DNA of 64,000 nt from Sinimarinibacterium arenosum (GCF_005047655.1 NZ_SUKF01000001.1:298745-362744), one strand, 5' to 3'. Shown: positions 1 to 9,278, counted from the stretch's first letter. A program made the numbers and translations. The notes: generated by a model not told the origin, from the letters alone.

Positions 1-1926
1 AAGAGCTCGTTCAACGTGCCGCTATCGGATGAGCTGGCGGTGAAATTTGCGTTTCTGGCGCGGACCAGCGACGGCTTCGTCGACAACACCGGCGAGGGCG
101 AGGACTTCGGTGATCGCAAGGCCTTGGGGCTGCGTTTCGACACGCGCTGGCTGCCGACGGATTCACTGACTGTCGACTATGGTTACGACTACACCGATCT
201 GGAGTATGTGAACTACATGTTCCAGGGCGTGCTGCTGCCTGAGACCAATCACGGTCTGGCGGAGTACTTCAAGCCCTATGCGGTTGCCAATTCCGTGTAC
301 TCGCGTCACCGCCTGGATGCGCTGGCTTCCGGTGCGCCGATGGAGGCGTCCACTGCCAAGGTCAGCGGCCATACACTGACTTTGGCGCAGCAGTTCGATG
401 GTTTCGAGCTGAAGTACATCGGGGCCTACCGCAAGCTCGAGGATTCGCAGTATCCCGATCTCAGCGGTGGTGGCGGCGACACCGGGTATCGCATTGATCT
501 CAACGTCTACGACAGCGCAGCAGCGCGCATGGTCAACAACGGCGAACCGACGCCCCTGGTGATTCCCACCACGTTCCAGTCCCAGTGGTCGCACGAGCTG
601 CAGCTCAGCGGCAGCCTCTGGGATGATCGCCTGAGCTATATCGCCGGGCTTTACTACTTCACCGAGGAGGGCGGCGAGGATGGTGGACCGATACATCACA
701 TCCAGAGCGCAACAATCGATCCTCAGCAGGCCGATGTCGTTCTCGGCCTGCTACCGGCGGAACTGCGCGGTCAGCTGCAGGACAATGTGTTGCCGCGACT
801 GTCTGCCTACTGGGACTACCTCTACGGCATCGAGAACGAGGCCTACGCGGCCTATAGTCAGCTCAGCTTCCGGCCGCAGCTGTTCGACCGCCGCCTGAAT
901 TTCACCATCGGCCTGCGTGCATCGCATGACAAGCGTTACGCGATCAAGGACTTCATCCAGCGCCAGTACGTCGAAGTGCGCTTGGCCGATGCGAGTCTGG
1001 CCGCGGTTCCGGTGCCGTCCGCAGCGGTCGGTGGGCCGGATGACTTTGTCGGCGTCGAGGCCCACAGTGAATACGACGATTTTTCGCCGTCGGCGAACAT
1101 CCAGTTCGACATCACCGACATGGCGACGACGTACCTGTCGTATTCCACGGCGTACAAGAGCGGCGGCTTCAATCTGCGCGATCCGCAGATCTCGGGCGAC
1201 TCGGGGGCGGCGTCTGATGGGACCAACTACGGGTTCGGATTTGTCGAGGGGTTCAAGCCGGAGCGCGTGAAGTCCTGGGAGCTCGGGTTGAAGAGCGAGT
1301 GGCTGCAGCGTGCGTTGCGCCTCAATGCCGCAGCGTTCTACAGCGACTACAGCGACATGCAGACCAACTTCATGATCTCCGGCACGATCTCCGATACCAA
1401 GGCGCGCAACGCCGGCAAGGCACGGATGACCGGTCTCGAGCTCGAAGGCGCGTTTATTCCAGCCGAGAATCTGATGCTCGGCTTCCAGTACGCCTATCTG
1501 GATGCCGAGGTGTTGGAAGTCATCGACATCAACGGCAACAACGTTGCCAATCTTTATCCCTTCATCGCAGCGCCGCCGCACTCCGGTGTGCTGTTTGCCG
1601 ACTGGACCGTCGCTCGACTCGGCTGGGGCGATCTGCGCGCGTATGCGAGCTGGAATTACATCGGTGATCGCACCGGCTTCGTCATTACTGAGGCGCGGCG
1701 CGGCCTCACCGCGATTGACGGTTACGGGATGCTCAACGCGCGGCTGATGGCCAACGGCATCCGCTTCGGCAACAAGGGTTCGCTGGACGTCGCGTTGTGG
1801 GGCAAGAACCTGCTCGACAAGGAATACGAGCTGACTGCGATCGACAACCTGCCGCAGGCTGACCGTGCGGTGATCTGGGGTGATCCGCGCACCATCGGCA
1901 TTGATCTGATCTATCGCTACGAGTAG
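1..1926 (+). CDS. TonB-dependent outer-membrane receptor, C-terminal part
   Basis: The reading frame is open from base 1, so the start, signal peptide, TonB box and plug domain lie upstream of the window. What remains, about 640 residues, looks like an outer-membrane beta-barrel: alternating aromatic and polar strands, the segment TYLSYSTAYKSGGFN typical of these receptors, and a C-terminal part with NLLDKEYE shortly before the terminal strand. The family imports siderophores, cobalamin or other large substrates using TonB energy. The barrel alone does not show the substrate. The lipid/steroid-type genes downstream make a hydrophobic substrate possible, but that is inference. A GTG at base 16 is an internal codon, not a credible start. 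Confidence 0.93.
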   Translation, partial: KSSFNVPLSDELAVKFAFLARTSDGFVDNTGEGEDFGDRKALGLRFDTRWLPTDSLTVDYGYDYTDLEYVNYMFQGVLLPETNHGLAEYFKPYAVANSVYSRHRLDALASGAPMEASTAKVSGHTLTLAQQFDGFELKYIGAYRKLEDSQYPDLSGGGGDTGYRIDLNVYDSAAARMVNNGEPTPLVIPTTFQSQWSHELQLSGSLWDDRLSYIAGLYYFTEEGGEDGGPIHHIQSATIDPQQADVVLGLLPAELRGQLQDNVLPRLSAYWDYLYGIENEAYAAYSQLSFRPQLFDRRLNFTIGLRASHDKRYAIKDFIQRQYVEVRLADASLAAVPVPSAAVGGPDDFVGVEAHSEYDDFSPSANIQFDITDMATTYLSYSTAYKSGGFNLRDPQISGDSGAASDGTNYGFGFVEGFKPERVKSWELGLKSEWLQRALRLNAAAFYSDYSDMQTNFMISGTISDTKARNAGKARMTGLELEGAFIPAENLMLGFQYAYLDAEVLEVIDINGNNVANLYPFIAAPPHSGVLFADWTVARLGWGDLRAYASWNYIGDRTGFVITEARRGLTAIDGYGMLNARLMANGIRFGNKGSLDVALWGKNLLDKEYELTAIDNLPQADRAVIWGDPRTIGIDLIYRYE

Positions 1927-1947
1927 TCCGCGGCAGCGGTTGACTGC

Positions 1948-2325
1948 TCAGCGCAAATGAAGGGCGCGCAGGATCGCATCGCGATTCAGGCAGAACGATG
2001 GCGGCGTGCTCGCTGCGCGACGGCTTTCGGGGCGGTCGCAGCGGCCGGAAAACGGACAGCGCAGGCAGTTGGCCACCGCAGACTCGATTTGTGCGCCGGG
2101 CGTTGCGGCCAGAAATGTCCAGACATCAATTCTGCGATTGCGCAGCATTTCACCCAGCGGTGATCCCAGCAGCCAGGACACCCCTGGTTCTTGCTGCGAT
2201 GGACTTGTGGATTGCCGTCGTGCGCGCGCGCCTGTGCGCGGCGATGACCAGGATCCGAAGGCCAGATACAGCATGGCTGCCGCGACCAGCAACATCAGCC
2301 CGAAAAACAGCGTCATCGTCTGCAT
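1948..2325 (-). CDS. DUF6455-like membrane-anchored cysteine-rich protein
   Basis: A 125-residue protein. The ATG at 2325 is chosen because AAGGGG lies 7 bases upstream and a hydrophobic helix follows at once (about residues 4-22). A longer frame to 2403 has no such support. The C-terminal half carries C-x2-C-x4-C (CLRCPFSGRC) and then PPSFCLNRD, the cysteine pattern of DUF6455 proteins, whose function is unknown. Four cysteines could bind metal or form disulfides. It lies downstream of the SDR operon but beyond that operon's terminator, so it is probably transcribed on its own. Family assignment rests on the cysteine pattern alone. Confidence 0.65.
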   Translation of the reverse strand: MQTMTLFFGLMLLVAAAMLYLAFGSWSSPRTGARARRQSTSPSQQEPGVSWLLGSPLGEMLRNRRIDVWTFLAATPGAQIESAVANCLRCPFSGRCDRPESRRAASTPPSFCLNRDAILRALHLR

Positions 2326-2421
2326 GGGTGCGCCCCTTGTCCCTTTTGGTCCCCAGCCGAGCTGCGTCATTTCCCAAAACGACGACATCGGCTCAGACGC
2401 CATTCAAGCAGGCGCGCATGC

Positions 2422-2452
2422 AAAAACGGCCACCGGGTTCACCGGCGGCCGT
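2422..2452 (-). terminator. rho-independent terminator of the DUF1214-sulfotransferase-SDR operon
   Basis: Read on the minus strand, ACGGCC-CCGG pairs with CCGG-GGCCGT around a 5-base loop, with one mismatched base per arm, and is followed by TTTTT. It starts about 60 bases past the SDR stop codon, as expected for an intrinsic terminator. Confidence 0.8.
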
Positions 2453-2512
2453 TCGGGCGGGACAGACGGTTGCGCCCCCGTCGTCGTCGCGCACTTCTTC
2501 AATGCATGCTGA

Positions 2513-3304
2513 TCAGGGCATGTAGGCGCCGCCATTGGCGTCCAGCGCGGCACCGGTGACGGCGCTGGCGTAGTCCGAAACCAGGAACAATGCTGCGCGC
2601 GCGCATTCATCGTCCGTCGGAATTCGGCCCAGCGGGATGCCCGAGGCAATCTGCTGCTTGAGCTGCTCCTCGGGCACGCCGAGTTCGCCGGCCTGCCAGG
2701 TGACGTAACCCTGCACCGGGGCGCCCCACATCCAGCCCATGTGGACCGAGTTGACGCGGATGTTGTCGCCACCGACTTCCTTGGCCAGATACTTCACCGA
2801 GTTGGCCAGTGCGGCCTTGGAGGCTGCGTAGCCGGCCTCGCCCAGCGGTGGCACCTGACGTGCGGCCATGGTGTTGATCATCACGATTGCGCCGCCGCCC
2901 TGCTTTTTCATCTGCGGCAGAACGGACTGCGTCAGCTTCAGGGTGCCGAGCAGGTTGGTGCCGAGCACGGCGTTCCAGCTGTCGAGATCGGCGCTGGAGA
3001 CATAGTCCATCGCGCCATGAAAGAACGCACTGTTGACCAGCGCGTCGATGCGGCCGAAACGCTCAGCGGTTTGCCCGGCCAGCGCTTCGCATTGCTGGCG
3101 GTCGGTGATGTCGGTGACGCATTTGAGCACCTGGGTGTTGCCGCCCAGTGCGCGGATGCGGGCTTCGGCCTCGTCCAGCTTCTCGGCGCTGCGCGCGGCG
3201 ACCGCGACCGCCTTGGCGCCTTCGCGCGCGGCTTCAATGGCCAGCTTGATGCCGAGACCCGGTCCGATACCCGAAACGATGACCACTTTGTCCTGCAGCA
3301 GCAT
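2513..3304 (-). CDS. short-chain dehydrogenase/reductase
   Basis: A 263-residue classical SDR. The start at 3304 has the strong site AAGGAG 7 bases upstream. The N-terminal nucleotide-binding motif reads SGIGPGLG and the catalytic pair is YAASK. The usual catalytic serine region reads INTMAARQ, so a threonine seems to replace serine about 14 residues before the tyrosine. Activity through Thr is possible but untested. The family oxidises or reduces hydroxyl/keto groups of small molecules with NAD(P)(H). It is the last gene of an operon with a DUF1214 protein and a sulfotransferase, and lies 28 bases after the sulfotransferase stop. Substrate unknown; a hydrophobic alcohol or ketone is plausible from context. 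Confidence 0.88.
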   Translation of the reverse strand: MLLQDKVVIVSGIGPGLGIKLAIEAAREGAKAVAVAARSAEKLDEAEARIRALGGNTQVLKCVTDITDRQQCEALAGQTAERFGRIDALVNSAFFHGAMDYVSSADLDSWNAVLGTNLLGTLKLTQSVLPQMKKQGGGAIVMINTMAARQVPPLGEAGYAASKAALANSVKYLAKEVGGDNIRVNSVHMGWMWGAPVQGYVTWQAGELGVPEEQLKQQIASGIPLGRIPTDDECARAALFLVSDYASAVTGAALDANGGAYMP

Positions 3305-3332
3305 AGGATTCTCCTTCCAGTATCCGAATGGT

Positions 3333-4505
3333 TCAGCGCAGATAGGGTTCGACGTAGCGCGCGCGGTACTCGGCAAAATCACGTTTGATCTGCGCTTCGC
3401 TGAGGCCGTACTCCTGCATCGTGTATTCATGCGAGCCGCGGTCGTCGCGACGGTTGGCCTCCATCCAGCGGTGCATCGCGGCTTCGGTTTCCGGCGTCAG
3501 CGTCAGGCCGGCAAAGGCGTAGATCTCACGTACGATCTCGAACGGACGCTTGACCGTGTCGATGAACTGAACGTCGAAGAACTGATCCGGTGCCTGTTCG
3601 CGCACGGCCATCGTGTGCTTGAGGGCGCGCGCCATCAGCGCATTCCATTCCTCGCCGGCGGCTTCCTTGCGAGCATCGGCGCCGTAGATTGCCCACAGCG
3701 TATGCAGGAAGCTGGCGATCGACGGAATGGTGTCGATCGGATCGCGGTGGGTCTGGATCACCTTGACGCCGGGGAACAGCTCCAGCAGCAGGTGCATGCG
3801 CAGCAGATGGTGCGGCGCCTTCAGTACCCAGCGCTGGCCAACGATCCCGCGCTGGCGTTTCTGCCACTGCAGGAACTTCATCATCCGCTTCAGATAGGTA
3901 TAGGCCGGGCGTTCGTCGGTCTGCGCCAGCCAATTCATGTAGCTGGGGATGTAGGCATAAGTGTTCATCGCGGCGATGAACGAATGCTCCATCAGCACGA
4001 CTTCCTCGTCGGCCTGATCGGCATCCATCGGATGGATCGTCAGCAGCTTGGGCATCGCCTCGATCATGATCTTGACCTCGGCGCGGGCCTGGCCGATGCG
4101 CTGCTCGGGATCTTGCAGCGATTCCCCGGCGAACGGCACCGGGTAGCGTGTTTCCCACCACTGCATCGAGTAGAACTGCGGATCGCAGGCCAGAATGCGC
4201 TGCAGCAGAGTCGTGCCGGTGCGCGGCAGGCCGACGATGACCAGTGGCGCTTCGATCACCTCGTCTTCGATCTCGGGATGACGGCGATACCAGTCTTCAA
4301 TGCCGAGCCGGTTGCTCAACAGCTCGATGAACTTCTGGTGCAGCAGTCCGCGTCCGAAGTCGGAGAGATTGGCGTCGGATTCCAGTGCGCTGCAGAACTT
4401 TTCCAGGCCTTCGAGAAATGCCGGGTCGCCGAAGTCGTTGAGCCCGGTCTTGTCGCGGGCTTCCTGCATCAGGGCTGCGGGTTCGAATCGCGCGGGTGTG
4501 CTCAT
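3333..4505 (-). CDS. PAPS-dependent sulfotransferase family protein
   Basis: A 390-residue protein of the Sulfotransfer_3 type. The 5'-phosphosulfate-binding loop reads VGLPRTGTTLLQRIL and the 3'-phosphate-binding strand reads IQTHRDPIDTIPS, both well preserved. The family moves sulfate from PAPS to a hydroxyl or amine; bacterial members modify lipids, steroids or peptides. The ATG at 4505 overlaps the stop of the upstream DUF1214 gene by four bases (ATGA), which implies translational coupling and decides the start. Many bacterial homologues sit in lipid-catabolic clusters and are not experimentally characterised, so the acceptor is unknown. Confidence 0.88.
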   Translation of the reverse strand: MSTPARFEPAALMQEARDKTGLNDFGDPAFLEGLEKFCSALESDANLSDFGRGLLHQKFIELLSNRLGIEDWYRRHPEIEDEVIEAPLVIVGLPRTGTTLLQRILACDPQFYSMQWWETRYPVPFAGESLQDPEQRIGQARAEVKIMIEAMPKLLTIHPMDADQADEEVVLMEHSFIAAMNTYAYIPSYMNWLAQTDERPAYTYLKRMMKFLQWQKRQRGIVGQRWVLKAPHHLLRMHLLLELFPGVKVIQTHRDPIDTIPSIASFLHTLWAIYGADARKEAAGEEWNALMARALKHTMAVREQAPDQFFDVQFIDTVKRPFEIVREIYAFAGLTLTPETEAAMHRWMEANRRDDRGSHEYTMQEYGLSEAQIKRDFAEYRARYVEPYLR

Positions 4506-5635
4506 GCGGCGAGTGCCTTGGTCGAGAGGGTTTGTTCGAGATCGTTCAGCTTGATGATCTGGGTGAGTGGGTCGACCTGAACGTCGGCCCCCACCCAGCG
4601 CAGGCACATCGTGCCGCTGTCATGGCCGGCTGTCTGCAGCCAGTTCGGATGTCCCGGGTCGGTATGCGCCAGCACCATCGTGACGCCGCCGTCGGTGTCG
4701 AGGCGGGCGGAGTGCTGGTTCAGGCAGATGCGGTGATACCGGTAATCCAGCGATTCCATCCAGTAGTTGTTGATCTGCAGATTCCAGAAGCGGCATTCCG
4801 GGACCCGCGGCACATGGATGACCAGCGCTTCATCCGGCGCCAGGCGCCAGTGCGAGTGGTAGTAGACGATGTTCGGATCGCCGCCGACCGACTGGCACAG
4901 TGCTTGATCCGACGGTGGCAACGCATTGCTGTGCGGCAGATAGCTCTGTGCCCAGTTGGCGAACAGGCGTGCGGTGCCTTCGACGAAGTCTGCGGTGCGC
5001 GTCAGGCCGGTCATCAGGCGTTCGGTCGACAGGGGCTGTGGCGCAGCGTCGCTACCCAGGCGCGCGATGCTCATTTGCGCCGGACGCTCGGCTTTGCGGT
5101 CAAGAAAGGTCTGGCGCACGATCACTGCGTTGGATTCGGGTTCAAGGCGAACCCAGTTGCGCGGCCGTGGGGTCTGGCTCAGCACGACCTCAAAGTTGCC
5201 GTCGGCATCAAGCTCGAGGTCGCGGGCATCAAGGAAACCAGTCTGTTCCATCTTGCCGTTGGTTTCGTAGCCGCCCTTCTGCGTGCCAAAGCTGAGATAC
5301 GGCACCGTGCCGCGCTGGCCACGGATGATGTACTCGTTGCACCCGTTGAGGCGTCCCATCAGGTACAGATTGTCCGGGTTGTCGGCGCCGATCTTGCCGG
5401 TTTCGTGCGACGGCGCGAAGAAGCCCGGGAAGTCCGGATCGGCAAACTCCAGATGCATTTCCAGACCGATGCGCAGCAGGCGCGTCAGATAGCGATAGCC
5501 TTCGGCCCGATCCAGCGGGGTATCCGGCGCTTCGGCGCGCAGAATCTGCTGTCCGGCCTGTTTCAGGCGATCACAGAATGCTTCCCAGGCCTGGCCGCTG
5601 ACAACGGCGTCGTCGATATCCTTGTTCTGGCTCAT
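4502..5635 (-). CDS. DUF1214 domain protein
   Basis: A 377-residue cytosolic-looking protein without signal peptide. The C-terminal two thirds match the DUF1214 pattern: FWNLQINNYWMESLDYRYH, then a segment with LAHTDPGHPNWLQTAGH near the end. The N-terminal third is helical. It is the first gene of the operon and overlaps the sulfotransferase by four bases. DUF1214 proteins have no settled biochemical function. They often sit beside SDR and sulfotransferase genes, which suggests action on the same metabolite. A palindromic operator candidate lies 40 bases upstream of its start. Confidence 0.85.
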   Translation of the reverse strand: MSQNKDIDDAVVSGQAWEAFCDRLKQAGQQILRAEAPDTPLDRAEGYRYLTRLLRIGLEMHLEFADPDFPGFFAPSHETGKIGADNPDNLYLMGRLNGCNEYIIRGQRGTVPYLSFGTQKGGYETNGKMEQTGFLDARDLELDADGNFEVVLSQTPRPRNWVRLEPESNAVIVRQTFLDRKAERPAQMSIARLGSDAAPQPLSTERLMTGLTRTADFVEGTARLFANWAQSYLPHSNALPPSDQALCQSVGGDPNIVYYHSHWRLAPDEALVIHVPRVPECRFWNLQINNYWMESLDYRYHRICLNQHSARLDTDGGVTMVLAHTDPGHPNWLQTAGHDSGTMCLRWVGADVQVDPLTQIIKLNDLEQTLSTKALAA

Positions 5636-5674
5636 GCCGGTCTCCTCCCGTCTGCGCGGGTGCTGCGCCTTGAG

Positions 5675-5692
5675 TTAAGGTCATGACCTTAA
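5675..5692. promoter_or_regulatory. perfect 18-bp palindrome, probable operator
   Basis: TTAAGGTCATGACCTTAA is its own reverse complement over all 18 bases. It lies 40 bases upstream of the DUF1214 gene start, where a repressor of that operon would bind, and downstream of the stop of the response-regulator gene. TetR-, GntR- and MarR-type dimers use sites of this size. No candidate regulator gene is adjacent. Confidence 0.55.
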
Positions 5693-5744
5693 GCAGGCCG
5701 TGCCGTCACCGCTTCATCTGTTTGCATGAGGGGGTTTTGGTGCC

Positions 5745-6686
5745 CTACATCAGTCGTTTGACGACGCTGCGCAACGAACGGATCCGATCCATCAAGCGGC
5801 CTGTCGTTGAGGCCGGGGCCGGTTCGGGTGCGGCGACGACCTCGTAGCGCTGCAGCAGTTGCGGCGCCTGACTCAGGCGCTGATGCTGACGCAACGCCGA
5901 GGACACCGTGATCTTGCACTGACTTTCGTGCAGCGGTTTGGTGATGAAGCGATAGATCTGTCCCTGATTGATCAAATCAATCGCTGTGCCGGCATCGGCA
6001 CGCTCGGTCAGGATCACCGAGACCAGTTCGGGATGATGCTGTTTCAGCGTGCTGATCAGGCCGATCACCGCCTGGTCCTGTACACGTGTGTCCGACACGA
6101 CGACGCCGATGCGCTCGCGTTCAAGCGTTGATACCGCATCGTCCATGCTGGTGGCGCTGAGCACGCGGATTGCGTCGCCGAGGATGGACTGGATCTGTGC
6201 CGGCACGCGGGGGTCGTCATCGACCACCAGAATGCCTGGCTCCGCGCCGAGCGAAGTCGGTGTGGTGTCGCCGGCGCGTGTGGCGTCGGCACTGGCGCGT
6301 GCCGCCGTCACCGCGCGAGCGACGGTCTGCGTCAGGTCTTCGTTCGACCACGGCTTGTTGACGAAGCGGAAGATCTCGCCTTCGTTGATCGAGCCGATGA
6401 TTGCGTTCAGATCCGAATAGCCGGTCAGCAGGATGCGCATGGCATCCGGATTGAGTTCGCGTGCAGCGCGCAACAGTTCGATGCCAGTCATGCCTGGCAT
6501 GCGCTGATCGCTGACGATGACGTCGACCGGGGTCGAGCGCAGAAAGTCCAGGGCCTTTGCGCCGCTTTCCGAAAAATGCAGCTCGTAGCGGTTGCGGAAC
6601 AGCATGCGCATCGTCGTCAGCACACGCGGCTCATCGTCGACGAACAGAACGCGGGCGCGGGCAGTGGGTTCGGCGGTTTCGTTCAT
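5745..6686 (-). CDS. response regulator with two receiver domains
   Basis: 313 residues. REC domain 1 (about 12-125) has the acidic pair near residue 17, the phospho-acceptor Asp60 in VIVSDQRMPGMTG, and RFVNKPW at the lysine position. REC domain 2 (about 151-270) has VVDDD, Asp199 in VVVSDTRVQD and RFITKP. After that comes a short basic tail with no recognisable output domain. Domain 1 resembles the receiver of RpfG-type regulators. It may act by protein contact or as a phosphate relay or sink. It starts 8 bases after the kinase stop, so the two form an operon. Confidence 0.88.
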   Translation of the reverse strand: MNETAEPTARARVLFVDDEPRVLTTMRMLFRNRYELHFSESGAKALDFLRSTPVDVIVSDQRMPGMTGIELLRAARELNPDAMRILLTGYSDLNAIIGSINEGEIFRFVNKPWSNEDLTQTVARAVTAARASADATRAGDTTPTSLGAEPGILVVDDDPRVPAQIQSILGDAIRVLSATSMDDAVSTLERERIGVVVSDTRVQDQAVIGLISTLKQHHPELVSVILTERADAGTAIDLINQGQIYRFITKPLHESQCKITVSSALRQHQRLSQAPQLLQRYEVVAAPEPAPASTTGRLMDRIRSLRSVVKRLM

Positions 6687-6694
6687 GCGCGGTC

Positions 6695-8524
6695 TCAGGC
6701 GGCGAGGGCTTCGGTGGCCGGCGGCGTTTCGGGACGCGCCTGCTTCAGCGGCAGATGAATCGCGAATTCGCTGCCCTTGCCGGGGGTCGAGCGCACATCA
6801 ATGTGTCCGCCGTGGTCTTCGATGATGCGGAACACGATCGACAGTCCCAGTCCGGTGCCTTTACCCACCGGCTTGGTGGTGAAGAATGGTTCGAAGATGC
6901 GGGCGCGGACGTCCTCGGCCATGCCGCTGCCGGTATCCAGAATGCGGATCGCGACGCCGCGCGGGCCGGGCGCGGTATGGATGTACAGCTTGCCTTCGCC
7001 TTCGATGGCCTGCGCGGCGTTGTTGAACAGATTCAGGAAGACCTGGTTCAGCTGCGATGGCGAGCACTCGATGGCCGGCAGCTGGGCGTAGGACTTCACC
7101 ACTTCGATGCGATGCTTGAGCTGGTTGTGGCAGATCTTCAGTGCTGCCTCGAGGCCGTCGTTGACGTCGAACAGATCCGTGCGCGAGCGGTCGACGCGGG
7201 AAAAGTCCTTGAGGCTGCCGACCAGATCGGAGATCTGTGCCAGGCCGTGATCGGTATCGCCGAGCAGGGTGTCGAGTTCATCCACCAGCTCGGAGGCGCC
7301 AATCGATTCGGCGATGCCCTGTGCGGCCGCAACGGACTGCGCGATGTCGTCGTCGCTGGCATCGTCCTGCGTCAGCAGATTCAATGCGCGGCTCTGCGCG
7401 TCGACCAGGCTGCGGATGTCGGCCAGCGAGGTGCGCACGATCTCGGCGTTGCTGCGCGCATAGCCCAGCGGTGTGTTGATCTCGTGGGCGACGCCGGCCA
7501 CCATCTGGCCCAGCGATGCCATCTTCTCCGACTGGATCAGCTGCGCCTGTGATGCCTGCAGTTCCTTGAGCGCTGCCTGGAGGTCATGAGTGCGCGCATC
7601 GACTTGTTCCTCCAGATGTTCGTTGGCGTGCGACAGCTCTGCATTGGCGCGATCCAGGTCGCGATAGCTGCGACGCAGACGCAGGCCCAGCCACGCCAGT
7701 ACCAGCAGCAGGATTGCCGCATAAGCGGCCAGCCACGATCGATACTGATTGGCGACCGCGACCTGCGTGCCGTGCCAGTCCATGTACGCCTGTTCGACCG
7801 CGTGCAGCTGCGGCGCGGTCGGGCGCGCCAGAAAGTTGCCCAGACGCCCGACCAGTTCCTGCTTGTCGGCAATGACGTCGGCACTGCGCGCACGCAGTGA
7901 ACGCAGCGCACCAACGAATGCTTCCGACTGTCCGGGCGCGAGCGCGTCGAGCTGGGTCAGCAACGCATGAATGCGGTCTTCGTTGACCGGGGTCTGGACG
8001 ACGCCAAAGGTGTTCACCTCGGTGCGGAGCTGACGCAGCAGGCCGGCGACCATGTCGTGCGTCGCCGTGTCTGCAGCCGCGAGCACCGCGTCAGCCATCA
8101 CGGGCACCGCGTCGATGCCCGCGATCAGGCGCTGGTTGACCAGGATGTTGCGGGCCTCGAAATCGAAGGCGAGCTCGAATTTGGATTCGACGGTGTCGAG
8201 GAAGGTGTCGAGCGCCTGGTCCAGTGCAGGACTGAGTCCCCGCAGCGAGGTGGGGCCCTGCTCCAGCGCGTTGAGTGCGTCGCCCAGTTGCGCGGTGGTC
8301 GTTGCGCGGTCGTTGGTGACGTTGACCATGGTGCTGACGCCGACCTGTGTCACGGCGCGGTTCAGGCCCACATCGAGCGCATCGACGACGCGGATCTGAT
8401 GGAGTCGCTGAAGATGCAATGTGTTGTCGACCGCCTGGGTGCGCTGCGCCAGAAACGCCAGCAGGCCGATCGCCCCTGCAGCCAGCAGCAGCGCCAGCGG
8501 GGGCAGCAGTTTGCGCCAAGTCAT
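6695..8524 (-). CDS. membrane sensor histidine kinase
   Basis: 609 residues from the ATG at 8524, chosen because a positively charged N terminus and a membrane helix (about 7-26) follow at once. An upstream ATG at 8569 would add 15 residues. A long helical sensor region, possibly DAHL-like (about 30-260), is followed by a second helix (about 267-285) and a coiled coil. The H-box is MVAGVAHEINTPLG with His347. The ATPase domain has NLFNNAAQAI, DTGSGM, FEPFFTTK and GTGLGLS. Its partner is the double-receiver protein encoded 8 bases downstream. The signal is unknown. Confidence 0.9.
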   Translation of the reverse strand: MTWRKLLPPLALLLAAGAIGLLAFLAQRTQAVDNTLHLQRLHQIRVVDALDVGLNRAVTQVGVSTMVNVTNDRATTTAQLGDALNALEQGPTSLRGLSPALDQALDTFLDTVESKFELAFDFEARNILVNQRLIAGIDAVPVMADAVLAAADTATHDMVAGLLRQLRTEVNTFGVVQTPVNEDRIHALLTQLDALAPGQSEAFVGALRSLRARSADVIADKQELVGRLGNFLARPTAPQLHAVEQAYMDWHGTQVAVANQYRSWLAAYAAILLLVLAWLGLRLRRSYRDLDRANAELSHANEHLEEQVDARTHDLQAALKELQASQAQLIQSEKMASLGQMVAGVAHEINTPLGYARSNAEIVRTSLADIRSLVDAQSRALNLLTQDDASDDDIAQSVAAAQGIAESIGASELVDELDTLLGDTDHGLAQISDLVGSLKDFSRVDRSRTDLFDVNDGLEAALKICHNQLKHRIEVVKSYAQLPAIECSPSQLNQVFLNLFNNAAQAIEGEGKLYIHTAPGPRGVAIRILDTGSGMAEDVRARIFEPFFTTKPVGKGTGLGLSIVFRIIEDHGGHIDVRSTPGKGSEFAIHLPLKQARPETPPATEALAA

Positions 8525-8780
8525 CTGTGGATCCCCATCCTTACGCACTGTGTTCGGACGGCCGTTCATTGACTGCCATCTCGCGACCTTCCGTGGTCTT
8601 TTCCCCCAGCAACTCGGAGGTTCCGTCGTGCGGACCTCTTCAGAAGACGAAATTAGCGCTGTGATCGGGCTGCGGCGTCATCTGTTTGCAGTAGCCGACA
8701 TACGCCGAACGGGGGATTCGGTCGTCGTGGTGCTGCGGTCAACTGCAGCTCGAAGCTACAGACTGATCGGGGGAAATGAC

Positions 8781-9278
8781 GTGGATATCAGCCGCATCGA
8801 AGCAAGACTGCAGGCGCTGGAAGACGCCGAGGCGATTCGTACACTGAAGGCGCGCTATCTGTTCAGCTGCGACCGCAAGGATACCGCCGGCATGCGCGCC
8901 TGCTTCGCCGATGGCGAGGTTCAGATCGACTACGGTGTCATCGGGACCTTCACGAGCGCTGACGCGCTGGTGCAGGTGTTCAGGGAAATCGGCTGCCATG
9001 ACCATATGGTCGAGATGCATCACGGCGCCAACCCGCAGATTGAGGTGCTGGATGCCAGCCGGGCACGCGGGACCTGGAGTCTGCAGTACGGCTTGATCAA
9101 CACACAGGCCGGGACCGTGACCCAGCTTGGCGGCTATTACGAAGACGAGTACCGCAAAATCGATGGCGCCTGGAAGATGACCGCCACGCGCTTCGTCGCC
9201 ACTTCCACCTTGGTGCTGCAGTTGGGGGCGGACAAGGTGCAGAGCCTGTTTGCCGGGCGTCAGCCGCCGGTGGGCTGA
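8781..9278 (+). CDS. SnoaL-like / NTF2-fold protein
   Basis: 165 residues from a GTG start at 8781, supported by GGGGG about 8 bases upstream. The frame stays open further upstream, but that part is not protein-like. The N terminus has the helix [18 protein letters not shown], and the rest matches the SnoaL_4 group of the NTF2 fold, with a conical pocket closed by HGANPQIEV and the late strands. The fold includes steroid delta-isomerase, limonene epoxide hydrolase and dehydratases, as well as non-catalytic ligand binders. I cannot name the reaction. The steroid-reductase-like gene 0.8 kb downstream makes a hydrophobic ligand attractive. Confidence 0.8.
   Translation: MDISRIEARLQALEDAEAIRTLKARYLFSCDRKDTAGMRACFADGEVQIDYGVIGTFTSADALVQVFREIGCHDHMVEMHHGANPQIEVLDASRARGTWSLQYGLINTQAGTVTQLGGYYEDEYRKIDGAWKMTATRFVATSTLVLQLGADKVQSLFAGRQPPVG

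Noticed and set aside
3033-4580. A 515-codon open frame on the plus strand
   Set aside because: Antisense to the SDR and sulfotransferase genes with intact catalytic motifs; no domain in its translation.
5714-8690. The 13-mer TCATCTGTTTGCA occurs at 5714-5726 and 8678-8690, on both sides of the kinase/regulator pair
   Set aside because: Too short for a mobile-element repeat or attachment site, with no flanking similarity.
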